Below are positions 35,114-45,418 of a DNA stretch of 57,270 nt, in pieces. The notes beneath the pieces are model-generated. The model worked only from the letters and a program-made list of their open reading frames with translations, did not search any database and was not told the origin of the DNA. The stretch spans positions 1 through 57,270 of the forward strand of contig JAFVGI010000023.1 of assembly GCA_017475005.1 (NCBI GenBank). The letters run 5' to 3'. The translations under genes and the position numbers were made by a program. Source of the stretch: Prevotella sp. (lineage in GTDB: Bacteria > Bacteroidota > Bacteroidia > Bacteroidales > Bacteroidaceae). Every line of letters starts with the position of its first letter. Position 1 is the stretch's first letter.

Positions 35114-36274
35114 ATGAGGCTACTGTCCACCATATTTTTACTTATAACAATGTGTGTCACTGGGACATGGGCGCAGACTTCGAGTTTTCGTCTGTTCTCA
35201 CCACTGAAATACTACCCTACTGTTACGAAGGATATCATGAATCGTGACAGTGCCGACCAGTCATTGGAAGACAGAATATTGCTGGATATGTATATCAAAC
35301 ACCCTGAATTAGTGGAAAAAGATATAGAAACAGGGACATCTGCCAACGTCGGGACTTCTCCAGAAACGCCTCCTTCGCTATCGCTGACAGACACGACAAA
35401 GGTACTGCCTATTGCGACTATGGAGGTACCAATAAAGAAGCCTACACAACCAATAGACTTGTATGTCACAAAACCTCACTTCTGGACCTTCATGGGGGAC
35501 TACTTCCTGCAATTTATGCAGAACCACGTTTCTGACAACTGGTATCAGAGTGGCAACAAGAGTTGGGCGATGTTGGGAACAGTAACCTTGCAATATAACT
35601 ATGACAATGCAAGGAAACTGAAATTCAACAACAAACTGGAGATGCGATTGGGATTCCATACCTCTGATGCGGATACCATAAACAAATTCAAGACATCAGA
35701 AGACCTGATACGTTATACAGGAAGATTTGACCGCCAGGCACACAAACAATGGTATTATGCCTTGCAGGTATTGGCATATACGCAGTTTACAAGGGGACTA
35801 AAGGATAACGACAAGAAGACCTATTCGGACTTCATGTCACCTTTCACTCTCAACGTCTCTCTGGGTATGGATTACTTCGTTGAGACGAAGAACAAGAAAC
35901 TGAAGGGTATCATCCACCTCGCACCATTGGCCTTTAACTTCAAATATGTAGATCGTAAAGCTTTAGCAGCAGCAAACGGCATAACAACAGACCATCACAC
36001 ATTGGAGGATTTCGGTTCGCAGACGACAATAGAACTGGAATGGAAACCTATTGTTGATTTGCTTTCGTGGAAGACACGCTTTTATGCCTACACTACATAC
36101 CACAAGTTGCTCGTAGAATGGGAAAACACTATTTCGCTTAAAGTGAACAGATTCCTCTCAACAAACCTGTTCCTGTATCCACGATTTGATGACAGCGTAA
36201 AGCCTATAGAACCAGGACACACTTTACTGCAGTTTAAGGAATATTTCTCCTTCGGCTTCAGCTATAGTATGTAG
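35114..36274 (+). CDS. DUF3078 family predicted outer-membrane protein
   Basis: The 386-residue protein has a signal peptide ending TWAQ, a Ser/Thr/Pro-rich stretch near residues 70-115, and then the DUF3078 body: NHVSDNWYQSGNKSWAML near 136, LKFNNKLEMRLGFHTSD, and closing aromatic strands ending FSFGFSYSM. The pattern suggests a beta barrel in the outer membrane. Function unknown. It is coupled with the upstream acid phosphatase. Confidence 0.82.
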   Translation: MRLLSTIFLLITMCVTGTWAQTSSFRLFSPLKYYPTVTKDIMNRDSADQSLEDRILLDMYIKHPELVEKDIETGTSANVGTSPETPPSLSLTDTTKVLPIATMEVPIKKPTQPIDLYVTKPHFWTFMGDYFLQFMQNHVSDNWYQSGNKSWAMLGTVTLQYNYDNARKLKFNNKLEMRLGFHTSDADTINKFKTSEDLIRYTGRFDRQAHKQWYYALQVLAYTQFTRGLKDNDKKTYSDFMSPFTLNVSLGMDYFVETKNKKLKGIIHLAPLAFNFKYVDRKALAAANGITTDHHTLEDFGSQTTIELEWKPIVDLLSWKTRFYAYTTYHKLLVEWENTISLKVNRFLSTNLFLYPRFDDSVKPIEPGHTLLQFKEYFSFGFSYSM

Positions 36275-36304
36275 TTGATTGGTTAACAGTTTTTGGCCTT
36301 TGTT

Positions 36305-37066
36305 TTATTGTTCTGGGTCAATAGGGTCGTCCTTGGTGTAACCACGCAGGATATTAACGTCTTTCTTTATCTTAAAGACCTGACCATCAGCGCCTTTAGC
36401 AGTACATAGGATAAAATATGTACCTTGTTTTACCTGATGTCCATTATATGACCCATCCCAGCCTTCACCATTTACATCGTTCCACTCATAGAGTTTCTGT
36501 CCCCAACGATTGAAGATAATAGCACGAAACTCCACAATACTCTTGAATGTCTTTGGCTTAAAGAAATCATTTATGCCATCACCATTGGGAGAGAAGGCAT
36601 TAGGGAAAGTCAACTCGCTCTCGCTGGCCTTAATGGTAAGCGGAGTAGCATCATAGGTGTAATAATCACGTTTAAACTCTATCACTTCCATCTGACCAAT
36701 TGACGAATTCCATCTTTCAAAAGTAGCATAGAGTGCGATGGAATCAGTACCAGCAGAGGAAAACTGTATCGTTGGGTTTTCTTCATATCGAGTGATATAA
36801 GGATTATCAAGACTACCATCCTTATGACACACTCGCCATTCATATTTCATATCCCATCCGTCACCATTCGTAACATTCATATAGAAAGTAGCATTAATGG
36901 GGGCAGAACCCTCATATTCCGTAACATGCTCAACAGTAGCGCCATCAGCACCAACGGCATTAAACCATATCTCTAATGATGGTTGAGCATTTGCTTCAAC
37001 GCCCAAAAACAGAAAAATAACGGAAAAGAGAACCGAAAGGGGGAAGTATGATAATATTTTATGCAT
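36305..37066 (-). CDS. secreted protein with gliding-motility-type C-terminal domain
   Basis: The 253-residue protein has a signal peptide ending EANAQ, a PKD-like middle (ATFYMNVTNGDGWDMKYEWRV), and a C-terminal CHU_C/gliding-type domain: LTFPNAFSPNGDGINDFF near 152 followed by FNRWGQKLYEW and the final NILRG. This module marks export by the type IX secretion system (type B). No other secretion component is in the window. The protein is nearly all sorting domain, so it may be a small surface or structural protein. Confidence 0.85.
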   Translation of the reverse strand: MHKILSYFPLSVLFSVIFLFLGVEANAQPSLEIWFNAVGADGATVEHVTEYEGSAPINATFYMNVTNGDGWDMKYEWRVCHKDGSLDNPYITRYEENPTIQFSSAGTDSIALYATFERWNSSIGQMEVIEFKRDYYTYDATPLTIKASESELTFPNAFSPNGDGINDFFKPKTFKSIVEFRAIIFNRWGQKLYEWNDVNGEGWDGSYNGHQVKQGTYFILCTAKGADGQVFKIKKDVNILRGYTKDDPIDPEQ

Positions 37067-37092
37067 AAAGAATATAAAAAATTAATTTTTTA

Positions 37093-37124
37093 TTTGCATT
37101 TCTCGTAACTTAATCGTAACTTTG
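37093..37124 (+). promoter_or_regulatory. promoter of the binding-protein/barrel/uvrA unit
   Basis: TTTG (37093-37096), 20 bases ending ACTTAATCG, TAACTTTG (37117-37124). A perfect 20-bp palindrome (37074-37093) of A6/T6 arms abuts the -33 box. Sequence from -33 to -7 differs from the promoter at 1226-1257 at only a few positions. Confidence 0.85.
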
Positions 37125-37153
37125 CACGCTGAAAAGAAAAACCTGTATATTTA

Positions 37154-38221
37154 ATGAAACGTTTAACTTCATTTTTTATTGCATTCATCATCTGTTGCAA
37201 CTTATTTGCACAAGATACTCTGAAAGTTGGCGTTATGTTGCCACTTCACAAGATTGACGGCGATGGCAGACGCATGTTAGAGTACTATCGTGGCCTGCTA
37301 TTGGGCATCGAAGACCTAAAGAAACAAGGAAAGAATATTGCTGTCCACGCATGGAATATGCCAGCAAATGGCGATGCACGAACAGTCCTCGTGAGAGAAG
37401 GGGCTTCTAACTGCAACATCATTTTTGGCCCACTATACTCTAAGTATGTGAAGGTGATAGCAGACTTCTGCAAGGCATACAACATAAAACTCGTTATTCC
37501 TTTCTCCATAACGGGTGATCATGTGAACCAATATCCTAATATCTATCAGGTATATCAGCCACAGTCTTGGATAGACGAGACAACAGTGCAGCGCATAATG
37601 ATAAACTTCACAGGCTATCACCCAGTAATTGTGAACTGCAACGACACCCTTTCTAAAAAGGGAACCTTTACCAATCTGCTGAGACAGGCATACGACACAA
37701 GAGGAATACAATATAACATCACAAATGTGCTGAATCCTGATGACACCTTTGAGAAAGCATTCTCAACAAAGAGGAAGAATCTCGTCATCCTCAACAGCGG
37801 ACGTTCACCAGAACTGACCAAAGTGATTACAAAGCTGGACACCCTCAAAGCACATAATCCGGAATTGGAGATTACAATGTTCGGATATAACGAATGGCTA
37901 ATGTATGCAAAGTATAACAAGTCAAACTTTGAGAAATATAACGTACACCTGCCATCAAATTACTATTACAACGAAAATGGCAAACAAGTGAAAGCACTTG
38001 AGGACAGATATTTCCGTAACTTCCACGAGAATATGCAATATGCCCTCCCCCGTTTTGCCATTACTGGTTATGATCACGCTATGTATTTCATAGGACAATC
38101 AACGAGATGGCTACAGACACCATTGGACTTTGAGAAAATACCTGGCGGAGGATATCGTAACAAAGCATATTATCTCATCCACTACAAGCCAACAGGAGGT
38201 GTGGAAGCTGTTAAATACTAA
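37154..38221 (+). CDS. periplasmic substrate-binding-like protein (type 1 fold)
   Basis: The 355-residue secreted protein (signal peptide ending NLFAQ) resembles type 1 periplasmic binding proteins of the Leu/Ile/Val class: TLKVGVMLPLHKIDGDGRRM at the N-terminus, NIIFGPLYSKYVKVIADFC near 88, IKLVIPFSI, and YDHAMYFIG near 309. No ABC transporter genes are adjacent, so it may be a stand-alone sensor or an LppC-like envelope factor. Its stop overlaps the next ATG (TAATG). Confidence 0.75.
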   Translation: MKRLTSFFIAFIICCNLFAQDTLKVGVMLPLHKIDGDGRRMLEYYRGLLLGIEDLKKQGKNIAVHAWNMPANGDARTVLVREGASNCNIIFGPLYSKYVKVIADFCKAYNIKLVIPFSITGDHVNQYPNIYQVYQPQSWIDETTVQRIMINFTGYHPVIVNCNDTLSKKGTFTNLLRQAYDTRGIQYNITNVLNPDDTFEKAFSTKRKNLVILNSGRSPELTKVITKLDTLKAHNPELEITMFGYNEWLMYAKYNKSNFEKYNVHLPSNYYYNENGKQVKALEDRYFRNFHENMQYALPRFAITGYDHAMYFIGQSTRWLQTPLDFEKIPGGGYRNKAYYLIHYKPTGGVEAVKY

Positions 38222-39027
38222 TGCGCAGACAACTTCATATCATAATCGCACTCTGCTTTATGCTACTCCTACCCCTTAATACGAGGGCGCAGGTGGGAGA
38301 TTATCGCAACACCTTCAGCGTAGGTGTCAGCGGAGGGTATATCCTGACAAAGATGAGTTTTATCACTGCTGTACCACAAACAATGCTTGGAGGTATGACA
38401 GGTGGTGTATCATTCAGATATACTTCCGAGAAATATTTCTCCACACTATGTGCCATACAAGCAGAGGTGAACTATGCACAAAAGGGTTGGAAAGAGAAAA
38501 TAGAAACGTATGACAATGCTCCTGTCATAAATCCCAAAACAGGTGTTGCAGAAGAATATCAAAGACGCATCAATTATATTGACATTCCTATCTTCGCACA
38601 CCTCTCATGGGGAAAGGAAAACAAGGGTTTCAATGGCTTTGTAAACCTTGGACCACAGTTCGGTTTCTGTATCGGAGAATCGACGAAGAAGACTTACGAT
38701 ATCCCATATACGAAGGTTAACACAGAAAAAGGTGCTTTCGCTGAACAGGGAATAACACAATTCTCAAGTCGTCAGGGCCGCATAAGCATTGTAGAGGCAC
38801 AGGAAACGATGCCCGTAGAACATAAGTTTGACTATGGCATCACCTTTGGTGCAGGCGTGGAAGCATGCTTCAACAAGGTTGGACGCTTTGACTTGGAGGG
38901 ACGTTTCTACTACGGACTTGGAAACATCTATGGCGACTCTAAAAAAGACTACTTCGGAGCCTCTAACCATACTACCGTTTACATAAAACTTTCTTACTTC
39001 TATGACCTCAAGAAAAACAAATATTGA
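38221..39027 (+). CDS. PorT-like outer-membrane beta-barrel protein
   Basis: The 268-residue protein has a signal peptide ending NTRAQ and the PorT/OMP_b-brl_2 strand pattern: [40 protein letters not shown] near 118, [13 protein letters not shown], and a closing [15 protein letters not shown]. It starts on the last base of the preceding stop and overlaps uvrA by 26 bases, so the three genes form one tight unit. Function unknown. Confidence 0.85.
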   Translation: MRRQLHIIIALCFMLLLPLNTRAQVGDYRNTFSVGVSGGYILTKMSFITAVPQTMLGGMTGGVSFRYTSEKYFSTLCAIQAEVNYAQKGWKEKIETYDNAPVINPKTGVAEEYQRRINYIDIPIFAHLSWGKENKGFNGFVNLGPQFGFCIGESTKKTYDIPYTKVNTEKGAFAEQGITQFSSRQGRISIVEAQETMPVEHKFDYGITFGAGVEACFNKVGRFDLEGRFYYGLGNIYGDSKKDYFGASNHTTVYIKLSYFYDLKKNKY

Positions 39028-41521
39028 AGTCTTAGGAGCAAGAGTGCACAACCTCAAGAATATTGATGTTACAATACCACGAAACAGTCTGACCGTCATA
39101 ACAGGTCTCTCTGGTTCTGGCAAATCATCGTTGGCTTTCGATACTATCTATGCAGAAGGACAACGACGATATATCGAGACATTCTCGGCCTATGCCCGTA
39201 ATTTCTTAGGAAACATGGAGCGTCCTGACGTGGACGAGATCAAGGGATTATCGCCAGTTATCTCTATAGAACAAAAGACAACGAACAAGAATCCCCGCTC
39301 TACTGTTGGTACTACCACAGAGGTCTATGACTTTCTCCGATTGCTCTTTGCCAGAGCTGGTACAGCATATAGCTATGCCACAGGAGAGAAGATGGTGAAA
39401 TATACAGAAGACCAGTTGGTAGGGATGATTCTGGAACGCTATGCCAACAAGAAGATTTACATCCTTGCTCCATTGGTAAGAAACAGAAAGGGCCACTACA
39501 GGGAACTCTTCGAGCAGATGATGAAGAAGGGGTTTCTGCAGGTGCGCATTGATGGCGAGCTGCAAGAGATGACCCATGGCATGAAACTCGACAGATACAA
39601 CAACCACAATATTGAGGTGGTGGTTGACAAGTTGAAAGTCAGCGATGATGAGCAGCGTGTTCGCAAAAGTGTAGAGGTAGCGATGAGACAGGGCGAAGGC
39701 CTTATCATGATTATGGATAAGGACACAGAAGAAACAAGATATTTCTCTAAGAGGCTGATGTGTCCTACCACAGGAATGGCATATAGAGATCCTGCTCCTA
39801 ATGTTTTCTCTTTTAACTCTCCCGAAGGGGCTTGTCCATATTGCAAGGGATTAGGATTCGTCTCTGACGAAGACCCTTTGGCGGAAGCAGAGATAAAAAA
39901 TGTAGAGGAAGAGGAAATGAGGGAATATGCTATCTGTCCTGCCTGCAAAGGAAAGAGATTATCCCAGGAAGCATTGTCATATCGCTTGCATGACAAGAAT
40001 ATTGCAGACCTCGCTGACATGGATCTGGACGAACTCTACGAATGGCTGGAGAAAGTACCACAGCATCTGGAGCAACGTCAGAACGAGATAGCTGGGGAGA
40101 TACTGAAAGAAATCCGAACCCGATTGAAATTCATGCTTGATGTGGGGTTGGAATATCTTGCCCTCAGCAGACCATCATACACCTTGTCAGGAGGCGAAAG
40201 CCAACGCATCAGATTGGCAACACAGATAGGTTCACAACTGGTTAATGTGCTATACATCCTCGACGAGCCATCAATAGGACTACATCATAGCGACAACAAA
40301 AAACTCATCAGTTCATTACAGAAATTACGTGACTTGGGAAATACCGTTATAGTAGTGGAACACGATGAGGAAATGATGTTGGCAGCAGATTACGTTATAG
40401 ACATAGGTCCTGGAGCAGGCAGAAAAGGTGGTGAAGTCGTTTTTCAGGGTACACCAGAACAACTGTTAAAGACAGACACCCTGACAGCAAAATATCTTAA
40501 CGGCACCATAAAGCGTATTGATAAAACGAAAACGAAAACCAAAACCAAAACGAAAACGGAAACCAAAACAGAGACGGAAATAGGGAATGCCATCACCCTT
40601 AAGGGTTGTACTGGCAATAATCTGAAGAATGTCACTGTCAGTTTTCCACTTGGAAAGATGATTCTCGTCACTGGTGTCAGCGGTTCTGGAAAATCAACAC
40701 TTATCAACGAGACGCTACAGCCCATTCTGTCGCAACATTTCTATCGCTCGGAGAAGGCTCCTCTACCCTATGACTCCATTGAAGGTATAGAATATATAGA
40801 TAAGGTGGTAAGCATCGACCAGTCACCAATAGGCAGAACGCCACGAAGCAATCCTGCCACATATACTGGTGTCTTTTCCGACATCCGTTCGCTATTCATA
40901 AATCTTCCAGAAGCAAAGATTAGAGGTTACAAACCTGGACGCTTTTCCTTCAACGTCGCAGGAGGACGCTGTGAGACCTGTAACGGTAACGGATACAGGA
41001 CAATAGAGATGAACTTCCTGCCAGATGTCTATGTACCGTGTGAGGTATGTCAGGGAAAGCGCTATAATCGTGAAACTCTTGAGGTGAGATACAAAGGCAA
41101 GAGTATTGCTGATGTGCTTGATATGACAATCAATCAGGCAGTAGAGTTCTTTGAGAATATGCCAAAGATACTCCGCAAAATAAAAACACTGCAGGATGTT
41201 GGCTTGGGATATGTGAAACTGGGACAATCCTCAACAACACTCTCTGGTGGTGAGAGTCAGCGTGTGAAACTGGCCACAGAGTTATCGAAACGAGACACTG
41301 GAAAAACCCTTTATATACTTGACGAACCTACTACAGGATTACACTTTGAAGACATCAGGGTGCTAATGCTGATATTACGTAAACTCGTTGACAAAGGCAA
41401 CACTGTTATCATCATAGAGCACAACCTCGATGTTATACGCCAAGCCGACCATATCATTGATATGGGTCCTGGAGGAGGAAGAAAAGGGGGACAAGTAGTC
41501 TCAGTTACTGAAATTCCTTAA
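39002..41521 (+). CDS. uvrA: excinuclease ABC subunit UvrA, shortened
   Basis: UvrA recognises DNA damage for nucleotide excision repair. Both ABC ATPases are present: Walker [14 protein letters not shown] near 34 and [13 protein letters not shown] near 562, and two LSGGES signatures. The UvrB-binding part ([14 protein letters not shown]) is intact. At 839 residues it is about 100 shorter than usual: between the first zinc pair (CPYC) and second (CPACKGKRL) only about 30 residues remain where most UvrA proteins have about 130. The linker before the second ATPase is a (KT)n run coded by AAAACG/AAAACC hexamers. It overlaps the upstream barrel gene by 26 bases and the convergent guanylyltransferase by 17. 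Confidence 0.93.
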   Translation: MTSRKTNIEVLGARVHNLKNIDVTIPRNSLTVITGLSGSGKSSLAFDTIYAEGQRRYIETFSAYARNFLGNMERPDVDEIKGLSPVISIEQKTTNKNPRSTVGTTTEVYDFLRLLFARAGTAYSYATGEKMVKYTEDQLVGMILERYANKKIYILAPLVRNRKGHYRELFEQMMKKGFLQVRIDGELQEMTHGMKLDRYNNHNIEVVVDKLKVSDDEQRVRKSVEVAMRQGEGLIMIMDKDTEETRYFSKRLMCPTTGMAYRDPAPNVFSFNSPEGACPYCKGLGFVSDEDPLAEAEIKNVEEEEMREYAICPACKGKRLSQEALSYRLHDKNIADLADMDLDELYEWLEKVPQHLEQRQNEIAGEILKEIRTRLKFMLDVGLEYLALSRPSYTLSGGESQRIRLATQIGSQLVNVLYILDEPSIGLHHSDNKKLISSLQKLRDLGNTVIVVEHDEEMMLAADYVIDIGPGAGRKGGEVVFQGTPEQLLKTDTLTAKYLNGTIKRIDKTKTKTKTKTKTETKTETEIGNAITLKGCTGNNLKNVTVSFPLGKMILVTGVSGSGKSTLINETLQPILSQHFYRSEKAPLPYDSIEGIEYIDKVVSIDQSPIGRTPRSNPATYTGVFSDIRSLFINLPEAKIRGYKPGRFSFNVAGGRCETCNGNGYRTIEMNFLPDVYVPCEVCQGKRYNRETLEVRYKGKSIADVLDMTINQAVEFFENMPKILRKIKTLQDVGLGYVKLGQSSTTLSGGESQRVKLATELSKRDTGKTLYILDEPTTGLHFEDIRVLMLILRKLVDKGNTVIIIEHNLDVIRQADHIIDMGPGGGRKGGQVVSVTEIP
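40524..40580. repeat. AAAACG/AAAACC hexamer tract in uvrA
   Basis: About nine consecutive hexamers encode [18 protein letters not shown] in the linker before the second ATPase. The word and part of the exact order match the glgB tail. Confidence 0.85.
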
Positions 41522-42563
41522 TGCGCTGCTCTTCTGACAGTTTACAGATAAGCAGTTTTCCATCGCGTTCAGCAACAATAAATCCGTCAAGACCCTGAAC
41601 GACAACTTCCTTGAGACCATTGACATTGATAATACAATTTACCGTATCAAAGGTTCTGACAGCAGACGCCTGACTGATAACACCATTCTTATTGGCATCT
41701 TTCTTGACAAGAGTATGAAGAGAACCCCAGGTTCCTAAATCACTCCATCCAAAGTCTGCAGGACATACAAATATCTCATCTGCTTTCTCCATAATGGCAT
41801 AGTCAACAGAGATATTGTCACATTCCGCATAACGCTCAGCAATGATTTCTTTCTCCTTTGGAGTACCAAAGACACCATTGTCAAACATCTGCTCAAAAAT
41901 ACGGGCAATACCAGGCTGATACATCCTGAAGGCATTGACAACAGTGCTGACATTCCACACAAAGATACCAGCATTCCAAAAATAGTTGTTATGCTTGATA
42001 TACTCCTGTGCCGTTTCCAGATTTGGCTTCTCACGGAAACTCTCTACACGAAAGATTTCCTTGTTGCTCATACTCTGAGCCGAGAGATTTGCTTGAATAT
42101 ATCCATATCCTGTTTCAGGACGTGTCGGTTTCATACCAAGAGTAACGATAGCATCCGATTCTGCAGCAAATTGCAATGACGCCTTGATAACCCTCTGAAA
42201 CTCCTGCATATCAGTAACGATGTGGTCACTGGGGCTCACACAAATGCTGGCTTTTTCGTCTTTCGCCTTTATACGGTATGATACATAGGCGATGCAGGGA
42301 GCTGTATTCCTGCGACATGGCTCAGAGAGAATATTTTCTTCTGGTATCTCAGGAAGCTGTTCGTGCACCTTCTGTGCATATATTTCTCCTGTTACTACCC
42401 AAACGTTTTCTGGGGCACAGATACCTTTGAAACGGTCATATGTAAGCTGAATAAGCGAACGACCAACTCCAAGAACATCAATAAACTGTTTTGGATTCTC
42501 CGTGGTACTCATAGGCCAGAATCTGCTACCAATACCACCTGCCATAATCACAAGATGATTCAT
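41505..42563 (-). CDS. manC: mannose-1-phosphate guanylyltransferase
   Basis: The enzyme makes GDP-mannose from mannose-1-phosphate and GTP for glycans and GDP-fucose. The 352-residue length is that of the single-domain form without the isomerase. Motifs: [14 protein letters not shown] at the N-terminus, [20 protein letters not shown] near 82, VSPSDHIV near 110, SFREKP near 175, and [12 protein letters not shown] near 268. It starts 12 bases after rpoD, so it is cotranscribed with the sigma factor. Confidence 0.95.
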   Translation of the reverse strand: MNHLVIMAGGIGSRFWPMSTTENPKQFIDVLGVGRSLIQLTYDRFKGICAPENVWVVTGEIYAQKVHEQLPEIPEENILSEPCRRNTAPCIAYVSYRIKAKDEKASICVSPSDHIVTDMQEFQRVIKASLQFAAESDAIVTLGMKPTRPETGYGYIQANLSAQSMSNKEIFRVESFREKPNLETAQEYIKHNNYFWNAGIFVWNVSTVVNAFRMYQPGIARIFEQMFDNGVFGTPKEKEIIAERYAECDNISVDYAIMEKADEIFVCPADFGWSDLGTWGSLHTLVKKDANKNGVISQASAVRTFDTVNCIINVNGLKEVVVQGLDGFIVAERDGKLLICKLSEEQRIKEFQ

Positions 42564-42575
42564 AATTCTTCTCTC

Positions 42576-43448
42576 TTAACCTAAATATTTTATCAATATC
42601 TTCGCATTTCCAGAGTCACGAAGTTTCAGGATTGCTTTCTCACGAATCTGACGAACACGCTCTCGTGTAAGTCCCAGTTCGTCACCAATTTCCTCCAAAC
42701 CTTTTTCTGGACATCCTATGCCAAAGCATTCACGGATGATTATTATTTCACGATCCTTCAGCACCCTGCCAAGTACAGCATTCAACTCGTGAGCCATTGA
42801 CTCATGGTCCACACCTTTGTCAGTACGAGTATCATCACCACTCGCCATAACATCCAGCATACAGTTTTCCTCGCCATCCTGGAATGGTGCATCGATAGAC
42901 ACGTGATGACCATCAGCCATAAGACTCTGGCTTATCTTCTCTTCATCGATATTGGTTACCTCTGAAAGTTCTCCAACACTTGGGTGGCGCTGGTTCTCCT
43001 GCTCAAACTTATTGATTTCGTGATTAATCTTATTCAATGAGCCAACCTGGTTCAGTGGCAGACGCACAATACGGCTCTGCTCTGCAATAGCCTGAAGAAT
43101 GCTCTGACGAATCCACCATACGGCATAAGAGATAAACTTAAAGCCACGTGTCTCATCAAACTTCTCAGCAGCCTTTATCAGACCTATATTACCCTCGTCA
43201 ATAAGGTCAGTAAGTGACAATCCCTGATGCTGATATTGCTTCGCCACAGAAACGACAAAACGCAAGTTAGCAGTGACAAGTTTCTCCTTGGCACGCTCTG
43301 CTGCAGGACCACCCTTACGGATTATTTGCGCCAACTCTATTTCCTCATCGATGGTAATAAGTGGTGCACGGCCAATTTCCACGAGGTACTTGTCAAGTGC
43401 CTCACTCGAACGATTGGTAATACTCTTCTGAATCTTTAACTGTCTCAT
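42576..43448 (-). CDS. rpoD: primary RNA polymerase sigma factor (Bacteroidetes type)
   Basis: The 290-residue sigma-70 factor lacks region 1.1, as expected for the primary sigma of Bacteroidetes that reads TTTG/TANNTTTG promoters. Regions visible: 1.2 (EALDKYLVEIGRAPLIT), 2 (LVTANLRFVVSVAKQYQHQG, DLIDEGNIGLIKAAEKFD, FISYAVWWIRQSILQ), 3 (RHPSVGELSEVTNID) and 4 (GLEEIGDELGLTRERVRQIREKA). It lies 43 bases downstream of tRNA-Arg with no evident promoter of its own. Confidence 0.96.
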   Translation of the reverse strand: MRQLKIQKSITNRSSEALDKYLVEIGRAPLITIDEEIELAQIIRKGGPAAERAKEKLVTANLRFVVSVAKQYQHQGLSLTDLIDEGNIGLIKAAEKFDETRGFKFISYAVWWIRQSILQAIAEQSRIVRLPLNQVGSLNKINHEINKFEQENQRHPSVGELSEVTNIDEEKISQSLMADGHHVSIDAPFQDGEENCMLDVMASGDDTRTDKGVDHESMAHELNAVLGRVLKDREIIIIRECFGIGCPEKGLEEIGDELGLTRERVRQIREKAILKLRDSGNAKILIKYLG

Positions 43449-43491
43449 CTATAGATCTTCTTACTGTTTTCTTTCCTACTAAAATATCCAG

Positions 43492-43565
43492 TGACCCCGA
43501 TGGGATTCAAACCCATGACCTCAGGAACCGGAATCCTGCGCTCTATTCAGCTAAGCTACGGAGCC
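43492..43565 (-). tRNA. tRNA-Arg (anticodon CCG)
   Basis: The 74-base cloverleaf folds: acceptor GGCTCCG with CGGGGTC (one G-U and one U-G pair), D arm, anticodon stem CAGGA/TCCTG with loop TTCCGGT giving anticodon CCG (43529-43531), T stem ATGGG/CCCAT, discriminator A. CCA is not encoded. A -7 box TAACTTTG (43627-43620) lies about 55 bases upstream. Confidence 0.95.
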
Positions 43566-43711
43566 TATTATAATAATCCGTGTGCGCTCACATACGCTGC
43601 GCAGGGGAAAATTCGGTTGCAAAGTTACAAAAAGAATTTGATATACACGCACAAAAGCTCAAAAATAATGTTATAAAATGATAAAAAGCAATTTTGCAGC
43701 ATATTTTTTTA

Positions 43712-43719
43712 TATCTTTG
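43712..43719 (+). promoter_or_regulatory. -7 box of parA
   Basis: TATCTTTG lies 28 bases before the parA ATG; the nearest TTTG (43693-43696) is only 15 bases upstream, so the -33 is uncertain. Confidence 0.55.
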
Positions 43720-43747
43720 CACGCGAATTATGTAAAGAAAATTCGCT

Positions 43748-44530
43748 ATGAAAAAAAGACTTGGTAAGATAATTGCTCTGGCAAACCAAAAAGGTGGTGT
43801 TGGTAAAACCACTACTACCATAAACCTTGCCGCATCCCTGGCTACTCTTGACAGACAAGTGTTGGTCATTGATGCCGACCCGCAGGCTAACGCTTCCAGC
43901 GGATTGGGAGTTGACATGCAGTCTATCGAATGTTCACTATACGATTGTATTTCTGGAAACATAGATGTTCGAGAGGCTATCTACACAACCGATGTTACAG
44001 GACTCGATATCATCCCCAGCAACATAAACCTTGCTGGTGCTGAGATAGAAATGATAAAGATGGAAAACAGGGAGTATGTCATAAAGAATGCCCTGGAGCC
44101 TCTACGTCAGGAGTATGACTACATCTTCATTGACTGCTCACCATCATTGGGCCTCATCACTGTCAACGCCCTTACGGCAGCAGACTCAATCATTATTCCT
44201 GTACAGTGTGAATACTTCGCACTCGAAGGAATAGGAAAGCTTCTTAACACCATAAAACTCATTAAGGGACGTTTGAATACAAAACTTGAGATAGAAGGCT
44301 TCTTGCTGACTATGTACGACAACCGTCTGAAGTTGTGTAACCAGATATATGATGAAGTAAAGCGCCACTTCCAGGAGTTGGTATTCAAAACCGTTATACA
44401 GCGTAACGTAAAACTTGCAGAATGTCCTTCTCACGGACTTCCTGTAATCCTCTATGACGTTAATGCTGCAGGCACCAAGAACCACTTGGCGCTGGCAAAA
44501 GAAATTATCAGCAGGGAAAAGCAAAAATAA
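43748..44530 (+). CDS. parA: chromosome-partitioning ATPase ParA (Soj)
   Basis: ParA moves replication origins together with ParB. The 260-residue product has the deviant Walker A ANQKGGVGKTTTTINLAASLA near 12-32, the switch IDADPQANASSGLG, and Walker B FIDCSPSLGLI. It lacks an N-terminal HTH, as in chromosomal Soj-type proteins. parB follows after 9 bases. Confidence 0.97.
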   Translation: MKKRLGKIIALANQKGGVGKTTTTINLAASLATLDRQVLVIDADPQANASSGLGVDMQSIECSLYDCISGNIDVREAIYTTDVTGLDIIPSNINLAGAEIEMIKMENREYVIKNALEPLRQEYDYIFIDCSPSLGLITVNALTAADSIIIPVQCEYFALEGIGKLLNTIKLIKGRLNTKLEIEGFLLTMYDNRLKLCNQIYDEVKRHFQELVFKTVIQRNVKLAECPSHGLPVILYDVNAAGTKNHLALAKEIISREKQK

Positions 44531-44539
44531 CAACATAAT

Positions 44540-45418
44540 ATGGCAGTAAGAAAAAAATATAACGCATTGGGCCGAGGTCTTGATGCCCTTATTTCTACCG
44601 ATGACATCCACCCACAAGGCTCATCGACCATCAATGAGGTGGCAATAGACCTTATTGACGCAAATCCTGACCAGCCGCGTCGTGATTTCGACCAGCAGGG
44701 ACTTGAGGAGTTGGCATCTTCTATAAAAGAGTTGGGCATCATACAGCCTATCACCCTCCGTGAGATGGAAGGAGGACGTTTCCAGATTATCGCTGGCGAA
44801 CGCCGTTGGAGAGCTTCACAGCTTATTGGTATGAAAGCAATACCTGCCTACATTCGTACCATATCCGATGAGACAGTAATGGAGCTGGCTCTCGTAGAGA
44901 ACATCCAACGTGAAGACCTCAATGCCATAGAAATAGCATTAGCATATCAGCATCTGCTCGATACAGACGGCATGACACAGGATAAGGTTTCAGAACGCGT
45001 AGGAAAGAGCCGTGCGGCAATATCAAACCACTTACGCCTCCTTCGCCTGCCAGCACAGATACAGTTGGCATTGCAGAAGAAAGAAATCGATATGGGACAT
45101 GCCAGAGCACTTCTCTCTCTCGACTCACCTTCTACACAGATCAAGGTGTTCAAGGAGATTCTGAAGCACAATTTCAGTGTTCGACAGGTAGAGGAATTTG
45201 TTACTCGTCTGAAGAATGGCGAAGATGTGCAGTCAGGAGCCAAGACCATAAAGGGAAAAGCCCAGATGCCTGAAAAATATATCGTCATTCGCGATGCCAT
45301 CTCAAAAGCTCTTGGTGCTAATGTTTCTATCTCGTGCACTTCTGCTGGAAAGGGAAAAATCACTATCCCATTTACCTCAGAGAAGCAACTGAAAGAAATC
45401 ATGAAGGCTATTGAGTAA
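44540..45418 (+). CDS. parB: chromosome-partitioning protein ParB (Spo0J)
   Basis: ParB binds parS sites and spreads as a CTP-dependent clamp. The 292-residue protein shows LGRGLDALIS at the N-terminus (ParA contact), the CTP-binding motifs QPRRDFDQQGLEELASSIKE near 49-68 and GERRWRAS near 95, ENIQREDLNAIEIA, the HTH region (DKVSERVGKSRAAISNHLRLLRL), and a C-terminal dimer domain. Its stop overlaps the next ATG (TAATG). Confidence 0.97.
   Translation: MAVRKKYNALGRGLDALISTDDIHPQGSSTINEVAIDLIDANPDQPRRDFDQQGLEELASSIKELGIIQPITLREMEGGRFQIIAGERRWRASQLIGMKAIPAYIRTISDETVMELALVENIQREDLNAIEIALAYQHLLDTDGMTQDKVSERVGKSRAAISNHLRLLRLPAQIQLALQKKEIDMGHARALLSLDSPSTQIKVFKEILKHNFSVRQVEEFVTRLKNGEDVQSGAKTIKGKAQMPEKYIVIRDAISKALGANVSISCTSAGKGKITIPFTSEKQLKEIMKAIE

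Noticed and set aside
43566-45418. parS site near parAB
   Set aside because: I looked for a TGTTTCACGTGAAACA-like palindrome here and noticed none; CACGTG alone occurs elsewhere inside genes without the flanks.
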